From Proteobacteria bacterium UBA964 (GTDB taxonomy: Bacteria; Pseudomonadota; Gammaproteobacteria; Steroidobacterales; Steroidobacteraceae), in NCBI GenBank assembly GCA_002292945.1, contig DBCG01000063.1, positions 13,276 to 18,591 on the forward strand: a stretch of 5,316 nucleotides of DNA. The letters run 5' to 3'. Position numbers and translations under genes: made by a program. Within the stretch, counting starts at the first letter, position 1, and the number at the start of each line of letters is the position of its first letter. Of the stretch, positions 1-5,316 are shown in pieces. The notes beneath the pieces are model-generated. The model saw only the letters and a program-made list of their open reading frames with translations, was not told where the DNA came from and made no database searches.

Positions 1-23
1 CCCGCGGCGAGACTCTTAAGCGA

Positions 24-728
24 TCACCAGGGCAGGGTGGTCGCGACCGAGAAGTGGATCTTGCCTTCCGAGGTGAACACATCACCCGGTGTCCCGTCGG
101 TCGCCTTCAGATCGCTCCCGTCGATCCACTTCAAGGCGAGCGCGAAGTTACCCAGCGACTTCGTCACGCCGATCGAGTAATCGAAGTAGCCGCCATCGTA
201 GGCGGTATCCCAATAATCGCCGTCGCTGTAACCCGCATGCAGGGCGAGCGCGAAATCATTGGGTAGCGGTATGCTGGCGTTGCCCTCGAGGTAGGTGGCG
301 CTTTCGCCGCTGTTGCTGAAATCGTCGGCGTACCAGAGCTTCGCGGAGACGGCTTTGTACGACAGGCCCGCGTAAGCCTCGCCGAACTGCAGTTTGTCGC
401 CGCTCGGTTCGAAGCTGTACTGGACATAGCCGATGTCGAAGCCGCCGTCCTCGCCGATGGACCCGCGGTAGCCACCGAGCAGGTCCCACTCGAAGTCGGC
501 ATCGGTGCCGCGTCCGAAGTCGACGTTGCTGACCCAAGCGCCGAGGTAGAACCCTGACTCGCTCGCCCAGTCCAAGCTCGCTTGCAGAGCGGGGTCGCGT
601 GCCGTCTGGCTGATGCCGCGGAAATCGTAATCGGAGGCGAGAGTGAGCGTTGAGCTGATCTCCGCCTGCGCCAGCGAGGCCGATCCGATGGCCAGTGCGA
701 GCGCGGCAAGTGGGGCTTGATGTTTCAT
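24..728 (-). CDS. TorF-family putative outer-membrane porin
   Basis: Encodes 234 residues, a usual size for the small TorF/TIGR02001-type putative porins. The N-terminus is a Sec signal peptide: Lys2, a hydrophobic Ala/Leu stretch (about 7-20), then an AQA cleavage site so that the mature protein would start near Glu23. The mature part begins with the family-typical SSTLTLASDYDFRGISQT segment and continues with alternating short amphipathic strands rich in Gly, Tyr, Trp and Asp. It ends in a C-terminal Trp, as expected of a beta-barrel recognised by the BAM complex. The open frame extends upstream to 962, but ATG at 726-728 is chosen because a signal peptide and a good Shine-Dalgarno site begin there, and because the promoter elements lie upstream of it. 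Substrate is unknown. The control region suggests a role in uptake of a nitrogen compound (inference). Transcribed divergently from the nuclease gene; its downstream neighbour lies outside the window. Confidence 0.9.
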   Translation of the reverse strand: MKHQAPLAALALAIGSASLAQAEISSTLTLASDYDFRGISQTARDPALQASLDWASESGFYLGAWVSNVDFGRGTDADFEWDLLGGYRGSIGEDGGFDIGYVQYSFEPSGDKLQFGEAYAGLSYKAVSAKLWYADDFSNSGESATYLEGNASIPLPNDFALALHAGYSDGDYWDTAYDGGYFDYSIGVTKSLGNFALALKWIDGSDLKATDGTPGDVFTSEGKIHFSVATTLPW

Positions 729-735
729 GCAATCG

Positions 736-741
736 TCCTCT
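736..741 (-). promoter_or_regulatory. Shine-Dalgarno site of the porin gene
   Basis: On the minus strand, AGAGGA lies 7 bases before the ATG at 726-728. It fixes the porin start and rules out the longer upstream reading of this frame. It is the clearest ribosome binding site among the four genes here. Confidence 0.75.
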
Positions 742-766
742 GAAGTGGATGGTCCGCCTTGACAGG

Positions 767-783
767 AGCAAACGCCGTGCCAG
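767..783 (-). promoter_or_regulatory. Sigma-54 (RpoN) -24/-12 promoter of the porin gene
   Basis: The minus strand reads CTGGCACGGCGTTTGCT. It matches the sigma-54 consensus YTGGCACG-N4-TTGCW at every specified base, with the required 10 bases between the -24 GG (781-780) and the -12 GC (769-768). The flanking bases also agree with the extended consensus. The predicted transcription start is near 756, giving a leader of about 28 bases that contains the Shine-Dalgarno site. Sigma-54 promoters need an AAA+ activator bound upstream, and a matching site is present at 833-849. No competing sigma-70 promoter is obvious in this leader. Confidence 0.85.
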
Positions 784-832
784 CGCTTTACGGTGGTTTG
801 GCGTGCCCTTTCCGCCAGTTTAGCGCGTTTCA

Positions 833-849
833 TGCACCGCATTGGTGCG
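833..849. promoter_or_regulatory. NtrC-type activator binding site (palindrome)
   Basis: TGCACCGCATTGGTGCG contains a perfect inverted repeat (GCACC, 5-base spacer, GGTGC). It fits the enterobacterial NtrC consensus TGCACY-N4-TGGTGCA at all specified bases except the last. Its centre at 841 lies about 85 bases upstream of the predicted sigma-54 start of the porin gene, a usual distance for an enhancer-bound activator. Relative to the rightward promoter the centre would be near -63. Only one good copy is visible, whereas strong NtrC targets such as glnA carry paired sites. Confidence 0.7.
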
Positions 850-888
850 GCGCGCGCCGGTTGCGCCGGACGACGGTGCATCCGGCAC

Positions 889-897
889 TGGTAGACT
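889..897 (+). promoter_or_regulatory. Possible extended -10 promoter of the nuclease gene
   Basis: TGGTAGACT fits an extended -10 (TGnTAnnnT). No convincing -35 hexamer lies 16-18 bases upstream. The element ends 7 bases before the ATG at 905, so the transcript would start at or next to the start codon and be leaderless. The lack of any Shine-Dalgarno site before 905 fits this. The motif is short and the call is an inference. Confidence 0.4.
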
Positions 898-904
898 AGC
901 TGCA

Positions 905-2389
905 ATGGACGGCACCACAGACCTCGGGCAGCACGGACCGGGGCCGAGCGGGTTCGACGCACCGGTCGCCTTCGTCGATGTCGAAACCACGGGGGGGCAT
1001 CCGGCTTGGCATCGGGTCACCGAAGTCGCAGTGGTCGGGATGCACCGCGGTGAGATCGAGTGGGAGTGGAGCACGCTGGTCAACCCGGGTACCGGCATCC
1101 CGCCTTCCATCCAACGCCTCACCGGCATCTCGAATGAAATGGTCGCCGACGCCCTGCCGTTCGCGGCGATCGCCGATGAGTTGCGGTCGCGGCTCGCTGG
1201 CCGTCGTTTCGTGGCCCACAACGTCCGATTCGATTACGGTTTTTTGCGCGCCGAGTTCCGCCGTGCCGGGCAGGTCTTCACCGCGCCGCTCGCGTGCACC
1301 GTACGCCTGTCGCGCGAGCTCTACCCCGCAGATGTGCGGCATAACCTCGACGCCTTGATCGCCCGCCACGGACTGCGGTGTGCGTCGCGGCATCGCGCAC
1401 TGCCCGATGCGCAGGTGCTCGCCCAGCTGTGGCGTGCATGGCGCGCCGCTTGGCCCGCCGAGACCTTGGATGCAGCCCTCGAACGGGTCGGTCGACGACC
1501 GTCGTTGCCCTCGCAGTTGCCGCCGGAGCTCGTGGATGACCTGCCGGAAGCCTGTGGTGTGTACCGCTTCCTCGGCGAGGACGATGCGCTGCTTTACGTA
1601 GGCAAGGCCCTGAACCTACGTGAGCGGGTGCTCGGGCATTTCGGCGCAGCGACCCGGGATGCCAAATCGCAACGATTGAGCGCGCAACTGCGCCGTATCG
1701 AGTGGACGGAGACGGCCGGTGAGTTGGGCGCCTTGTTGCTCGAGGCGCGGCTCGTCCGTGAGCTGCAGCCGGTCTACAACCGCCGACTACGCGGCGGCGA
1801 ACGCTGGACCTGGCTGTTCGGCGACGATGGGGCGCCCCCTCGGCTGTCTGCGCTCGAGGGTCCGCTGCCGGGCGGCGATGCCTTCGGTCTCTACGCCTCG
1901 CCACGGCAGGCCCGTAATGCACTGACGAAGCTCGCGCGCGAATCCCGGTTGTGCCTGAAGGTCCTCGGGCTCGAGACCGGCGGGCCGGGGTCCTGCTTCG
2001 GCCACCAGATCGATCGATGCAGCGGGGCCTGCGTCGGCGCGGAGAGCGCGGCGAAGCACCTGTTGCGTGCCAAGCTCGCGCTCGCCCCGCAGAAGCTGCG
2101 CGCTTGGCCTTACCCGGGGGCGGTCGCCTTGGAGGAGACCGGCGCGCAGGGATTGCGCCAATGGCATGTCATCGATGGTTGGCATTATTTGGGCACCGTC
2201 CACCCGGATGCCGTGGCGGACGCGGTTCCGGAGGCCGCTGACAATGCGACGGATCGCTTCGATCGTCTGCTCGACAAAGCCGGATCGTCCACGGGCTTCG
2301 ATGCCGATGTGTACCGGATCCTGGCGCGTCATCTGACCGGCTCCCGCAAGGGGCTGCGGCCTTGGCCACCGGGGCGGATCGATGGCTGA
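905..2389 (+). CDS. DnaQ-like DEDDh exonuclease fused to a Cho/UvrC-type GIY-YIG nuclease
   Basis: Encodes 494 residues in two nuclease modules. Residues about 20-178 form a DEDDh 3'-5' exonuclease of the DNA polymerase III epsilon type. Its catalytic set is complete: Asp25 and Glu27 (DVETTG), Asp110 (HNVRFD), His163 and Asp168 (HRALPD). Residues about 214-295 form a GIY-YIG domain like that of Cho and UvrC: Tyr220 (GVY), Tyr231, Gly233 and Lys234 (YVGK), Arg241, and metal-binding Glu280 (LLEA). A UvrC-like cysteine cluster follows (Cys350, Cys364, Cys372, Cys376). There is no UvrC C-terminal RNase H-like or helix-hairpin-helix region, so it should make only the Cho-like 3' incision in nucleotide excision repair, perhaps with end trimming by the exonuclease. 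The frame is open from a TTG at 842, but ATG 905 is preferred because 842 lies inside the NtrC-type palindrome. No Shine-Dalgarno site precedes 905. The last 8 bases overlap rlmKL. Confidence 0.88.
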   Translation: MDGTTDLGQHGPGPSGFDAPVAFVDVETTGGHPAWHRVTEVAVVGMHRGEIEWEWSTLVNPGTGIPPSIQRLTGISNEMVADALPFAAIADELRSRLAGRRFVAHNVRFDYGFLRAEFRRAGQVFTAPLACTVRLSRELYPADVRHNLDALIARHGLRCASRHRALPDAQVLAQLWRAWRAAWPAETLDAALERVGRRPSLPSQLPPELVDDLPEACGVYRFLGEDDALLYVGKALNLRERVLGHFGAATRDAKSQRLSAQLRRIEWTETAGELGALLLEARLVRELQPVYNRRLRGGERWTWLFGDDGAPPRLSALEGPLPGGDAFGLYASPRQARNALTKLARESRLCLKVLGLETGGPGSCFGHQIDRCSGACVGAESAAKHLLRAKLALAPQKLRAWPYPGAVALEETGAQGLRQWHVIDGWHYLGTVHPDAVADAVPEAADNATDRFDRLLDKAGSSTGFDADVYRILARHLTGSRKGLRPWPPGRIDG

Positions 2390-4655
2390 GCTGCGACAGT
2401 TCCTGGCGAGTGTGCCGCGCGGTTGCGGCGATCTGCTGGCGCGGGAACTCGCGGAGTTCGGGGCGCTCGATATCCGCGAGCGCGGCAACGCCGTGGCGTT
2501 CACCGGCACCCTGGAGGTCGCTTATCGCACTTGCCTGCATTCCTGGGTGGCGGCGCGGGTGTTCCTCGAGATCGCCCGGTTCGAGGCGGCCGACGATGCG
2601 GCGATCTACGCTGCGCTTCGTGGGTTGGACTGGCCGGCACATGTCGATCCGTCACTCACTCTGGCGTGCGAGTGGAGCGGGCGTCATCCGGCGGTGACGA
2701 ACACGCATTACGGCACGCTGCGTCTCAAAGATGCCATCTGCGACACCCTGCGCGAGCGTTCAGGTGCGCGTCCGGACATCGCGACCGAGTGTCCGGGCGT
2801 CCGTATCCATGCCCATGCCGTCGGCACGAAGGTGACGGTGTCGGTCGACCTCGCGGGTGAAGGCCTGCACCGCCGCGGTTGGCGCGGCGAGACGGGCGAG
2901 GCGCCGCTGCGCGAGAACGTCGCAGCAGGGATCCTCCTGCGCGCGGGTTGGCCCGCGCTGGCCGTCGGGGGTGCGGCGTTCCTCGACCCGATGTGCGGGT
3001 CCGGGACTTTGGTCATCGAAGCGGCCCGTATGGCGATCGGGTCGGCTGCGAACCTGCGACGGCGCTATTTCGGGTTTTTGGGTTGGCGAGGTCATGATGC
3101 CCCGTTGTGGGCATCGTTGGTCGCCGCAGCGCAGAGTCAGGCGGAGACGGGCCTCGCGCAGCGGCTCGCCGCCGGCGCGCCACCGTACCGCGGGCGCGAC
3201 CTCGATGCGCGGCTGATCCGCGAGGCGCGGGTCAACGCCGCCCATGCCGGCGTCGCCGAGATCACGCGCTTCGACCAGGGTCCGCTCGCCGAGGCGCGCA
3301 GCGAGGGTGCGCCCCGCGGACTGCTCTGCACCAATCCGCCTTGGGGCTTGCGGCTGGGTGACACGGCCGCAGCGCGGGCGGTGCACGCGGAACTCGGTGC
3401 CGTCCTGCGCGGGCAGTTCGGCGGCTGGCAGGCCGCGGTGCTGACGGGCGATCCTGCGCTCGGGTTGGAGCTCGGGCTGCGTGCCACGCGTGTGCACACG
3501 ATCTGGAACGGCGCCCTCGAGTGTCGGCTGCTGCGTATCACGATCGATGAGGCAGCCGTCCGCGACCTGCGGCCGGGCGGTGGCAGCGGCCCGCAGCTCG
3601 GGCCGAGGATCGATCCGGCGCTCGCTGCGACACCGGGCGCGCAGATGTTCGCGAACAGGCTGCGCAAGAACCTCAAGCAGCGGGCTGCTTGGCTCAAGCG
3701 CGAGGGCGTGAGTTGCCATCGGATCTACGATGCCGACATGCCCGAGTACGCGTTCGCCATCGACCTCTACACCGAGGAGTCGGCCGACACGGCGACCTCG
3801 AGCGCGGCCGATGGGCGCTGGCTCGTGGTGCAGGAGTACGAGGCCCCGTACGACATCCCGGAAGAGTCGGTACGCCGCCGCCGCAGCGAGGCGCTGGCGG
3901 GTCTGCTCGAGGCGACCGGCGTGCCTGCGGCGCGCATCCGCCTGCGCACCCGCAGGCGTCACAAGCGCGGTGAGCAATACGCGCGCCGCGAGGGCGACGC
4001 GGAGCAGCTGGTCGTGCGCGAGGGCGGGCTTCGGTTCCGCGTGAACCTCGGCGACTATCTCGACACCGGGCTGTTCCTGGATCACCGACTGACCCGCGGC
4101 CGCTTGCGGTCGGCGGCGAAGGGCGGCCGGTTCCTGAATCTTTTCGCCTACACCGGAACGGCCACGGTCTACGCGGCAGCGGGCGGCGCGCGCGACACCA
4201 CAACGGTCGACCTGTCTGCCACCTATCTGGATTGGGCCCGGGCCAACCTCGCCCTCAACGGTTTCGATGCCCCGCAGCACAGGCGGGTGCAGGCCGATGT
4301 CCGTGAGTGGTTGCGCGCGGCCCGCGGTCAGGGCGAGCGCTACGATCTCATCTTCTGCGACCCGCCGACGTTCTCCAACAGCAAACGCATGACGGGGGTG
4401 TTCGACATACAGCGTGACCATGGGGTGCTCATCGACGACTGTATGGCGCTGCTCGCCCCGGGCGGGCTGTTGGTGTTCTCGACCAACGCTCAACGCTTCC
4501 GCCTCGACCCTGCCTTGCCGCAACGGTACGCCGTGCGCGACATCAGCCGCGAGACGCTGCCGGTCGACTACCTACGCAACGGCAACATCCATGCCTGTTT
4601 CGAGATACGCGAGCCCGTCGCGGCCGGGCCTCGGTCATCCGCCACGCCGCGCTAG
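2382..4655 (+). CDS. rlmKL: Bifunctional 23S rRNA methyltransferase RlmKL (m2G2445 / m7G2069)
   Basis: Encodes 757 residues (E. coli RlmL has 702). It methylates two guanines of 23S rRNA: G2445 at N2 (RlmL half) and G2069 at N7 (RlmK half), in the cytoplasm during 50S assembly. The N-terminal part (about 1-160) includes a THUMP RNA-binding domain, followed by GLHRRGWR (161-168). The RlmL methyltransferase has the SAM motif DPMCGSGT (202-209) and catalytic motif TNPPWG (318-323), with Trp where E. coli has Tyr. The RlmK half starts near 422 with FANRLRKNLKQRAAW and has NLGDYLDTGLFLDHR (555-569), SAM motif NLFAYTGTAT (586-595) and DPPTFSNSKRM (660-670). A Ser/Ala/Asp-rich insert (about 465-478) and a Pro/Ala/Ser-rich C-terminal tail (about 745-757) explain part of the extra length. 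The ATG lies inside the end of the nuclease gene and its Shine-Dalgarno site is weak (GCGGA, 3 bases before the ATG), suggesting coupled translation. Confidence 0.96.
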   Translation: MAELRQFLASVPRGCGDLLARELAEFGALDIRERGNAVAFTGTLEVAYRTCLHSWVAARVFLEIARFEAADDAAIYAALRGLDWPAHVDPSLTLACEWSGRHPAVTNTHYGTLRLKDAICDTLRERSGARPDIATECPGVRIHAHAVGTKVTVSVDLAGEGLHRRGWRGETGEAPLRENVAAGILLRAGWPALAVGGAAFLDPMCGSGTLVIEAARMAIGSAANLRRRYFGFLGWRGHDAPLWASLVAAAQSQAETGLAQRLAAGAPPYRGRDLDARLIREARVNAAHAGVAEITRFDQGPLAEARSEGAPRGLLCTNPPWGLRLGDTAAARAVHAELGAVLRGQFGGWQAAVLTGDPALGLELGLRATRVHTIWNGALECRLLRITIDEAAVRDLRPGGGSGPQLGPRIDPALAATPGAQMFANRLRKNLKQRAAWLKREGVSCHRIYDADMPEYAFAIDLYTEESADTATSSAADGRWLVVQEYEAPYDIPEESVRRRRSEALAGLLEATGVPAARIRLRTRRRHKRGEQYARREGDAEQLVVREGGLRFRVNLGDYLDTGLFLDHRLTRGRLRSAAKGGRFLNLFAYTGTATVYAAAGGARDTTTVDLSATYLDWARANLALNGFDAPQHRRVQADVREWLRAARGQGERYDLIFCDPPTFSNSKRMTGVFDIQRDHGVLIDDCMALLAPGGLLVFSTNAQRFRLDPALPQRYAVRDISRETLPVDYLRNGNIHACFEIREPVAAGPRSSATPR

Positions 4656-4675
4656 CCTCTGTCAGCCGGCCTGAG

Positions 4676-4681
4676 TATCGT
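4676..4681 (+). promoter_or_regulatory. Weak -10-like hexamer before the adaptor gene
   Basis: TATCGT (TAnnnT form) ends 6 bases before the ATG at 4688, with no recognisable -35 at 16-18 bases upstream. If used, the transcript would start at the ATG. Read-through from rlmKL across the 32-base gap is equally possible; no terminator hairpin is visible there. Confidence 0.25.
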
Positions 4682-4687
4682 GGCGGG

Positions 4688-5316
4688 ATGACCATCTACC
4701 TGCGTGCCGCCCTTCTCGTCGCATTGCTGTCCGTCGCCGCCTGCAGCCGCAGCGGCACGACCGCTGTGCCGCCGACCGCCTCCATGACCGTCACGGTCGC
4801 CGAGGCTGCGCGTCGCAGCGTGCAGCGCGAAGTGGTCGCCTCCGGTTCGGTCGCCGCCTGGCAGGAGATGTCGCTCGGGGTCGAGCTGTCCGGGCTGCGC
4901 ATCGCCGATGTGCGGGTCGAGCCGGGCGCCCAAGTGGTCGCCGGTCAGGCGTTGCTCGAACTTGACCGTCGGACGCTCGATATCCAGGCGCGTCAGGCCG
5001 AGGCGAGCCTCGCCCAAGCGCGGGCTTCCCTGGAACTCGCCCGTGCGCAGGCGGTGCGTGGCGAGGCCCTGCTGGCACAGAACCTCATCTCGAGCGCCGA
5101 CCACGATGGATTGCGGGCCAACCGCTCGAAAGCCGAAGCCCAACTCGCTTCGGCGGAAGCCGAGCGTGATGCCGCACGTCTACGCCTCGGTTTTGCGACC
5201 TTGCGCGCCCCCGACTCGGGCGTCATCTCGGCGCGCAACGCGCAGCCCGGCCAGATCGTCTCGGCCGGTACCGAGCTGCTGCGGCTCATCCGTCGCGGCC
5301 GTCTCGAATGGCGGGC
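4688..5316 (+). CDS. RND efflux periplasmic adaptor subunit, lipoprotein type (3' truncated by window)
   Basis: The first 209 codons are visible and the frame is open to the window edge. The N-terminus is a lipoprotein signal: Arg6, a hydrophobic core and a lipobox VAAC with acylated Cys19, so the protein should be anchored by lipid facing the periplasm. The first half of a biotinyl-lipoyl fold follows (about 62-93, with GLRIADVRVEPGAQVVAGQ). Next is an Ala/Glu/Gln/Arg-rich alpha-helical hairpin (about 95-166), and then the second lipoyl half, with LRAPDSGVISARNAQPGQIV (172-191), the usual adaptor signature. Such subunits (HlyD/AcrA/MexA type) bridge an inner-membrane RND pump to an outer-membrane channel. 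The beta-barrel and membrane-proximal domains lie beyond the edge, as presumably does the pump gene. Substrate cannot be told. No Shine-Dalgarno site precedes the ATG at the usual distance, though GGCGGG abuts it. The start is supported by the signal peptide. Confidence 0.9.
   Translation, partial: MTIYLRAALLVALLSVAACSRSGTTAVPPTASMTVTVAEAARRSVQREVVASGSVAAWQEMSLGVELSGLRIADVRVEPGAQVVAGQALLELDRRTLDIQARQAEASLAQARASLELARAQAVRGEALLAQNLISSADHDGLRANRSKAEAQLASAEAERDAARLRLGFATLRAPDSGVISARNAQPGQIVSAGTELLRLIRRGRLEWR

Noticed and set aside
788..805. Possible second NtrC site between the palindrome and the sigma-54 promoter
   Set aside because: GGTGG and GCGTGC half-like pieces can be lined up, but the arms are not inverted repeats and match the consensus poorly.
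842..904. TTG start at 842 for the nuclease gene (21 extra residues)
   Set aside because: The TTG lies inside the NtrC-type palindrome and upstream of the only promoter-like element. The added residues match no domain, and ATG 905 already precedes the complete exonuclease domain.
729..962. Upstream extension of the porin reading frame on the minus strand
   Set aside because: It runs through the promoter, the NtrC-type site and the start of the divergent nuclease gene. A signal peptide and Shine-Dalgarno site mark the true start at 728.
2008..2018. Short GATC/GATCGATC tandem in the nuclease gene
   Set aside because: It lies in the conserved QIDRC-coding stretch and is explained by codon choice. 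It is too short to be a functional repeat.
1278..2509. Overlapping minus-strand frames opposite the nuclease gene
   Set aside because: They are Arg-rich and low in complexity, with no motif or ribosome binding site. They are shadows of the plus-strand coding sequence.
2760..4523. 587-codon open frame on the minus strand
   Set aside because: It lies opposite rlmKL, which is unmistakable by its motifs. The minus frame is Arg/Ala/Pro-rich with no recognisable domain, as expected from high-GC third-position bias.
4656..4687. Terminator between rlmKL and the adaptor gene
   Set aside because: Only 32 bases, with no clear stem-loop followed by a T run.
4652..5143. Minus-strand frame opposite the adaptor gene
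   Set aside because: The plus strand encodes a clear lipoprotein adaptor with lipobox and lipoyl motifs. The minus frame has no domain and is a compositional shadow.

Overview
This is a GC-rich, densely coding window (four genes, about 95% coding). Its gene content fits a gammaproteobacterium: a TorF-type outer-membrane porin, a fused bifunctional RlmKL rRNA methyltransferase, and a DnaQ-like exonuclease fused to a GIY-YIG nuclease. High GC and weak or absent Shine-Dalgarno sites at two plus-strand starts would suit Xanthomonadales/Nevskiales or a neighbouring order, but the genus cannot be read from this sequence.

Layout. Positions 1-23 hold nothing recognisable. A complete TorF-family putative porin lies on the minus strand (24-728). 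The 176-base divergent intergenic region (729-904) is the regulatory centre of the window. Reading leftward toward the porin, it contains an NtrC-type palindrome (833-849), then a textbook sigma-54 -24/-12 promoter (767-783), then a good Shine-Dalgarno site (736-741). Reading rightward, an extended -10-like element (889-897) sits immediately before the next gene. On the plus strand, an exonuclease/GIY-YIG fusion nuclease (905-2389) overlaps rlmKL (2382-4655) by 8 bases. After a 32-base gap comes a lipoprotein-type RND efflux adaptor subunit (4688 to the right edge), cut off by the window.

How the genes work together. The porin is predicted to be switched on under nitrogen limitation by RpoN and NtrC. 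I recall family members lying beside glnK-amtB (PII protein and ammonium channel), so such genes may follow just left of position 1; this is a prediction. The nuclease is a Cho/UvrC-like DNA-repair enzyme carrying its own 3'-5' exonuclease domain. Its overlap with rlmKL implies co-transcription and coupled translation, although repair and 23S rRNA methylation have no obvious functional link. The adaptor probably begins an RND efflux operon that continues beyond the window.

I see no mobile element, CRISPR array, tRNA or rRNA. The most notable signal is the combined NtrC/sigma-54 control region of the porin. The second is the nuclease fusion, which keeps the complete catalytic sets of both domains and a UvrC-like four-cysteine iron-sulfur motif.
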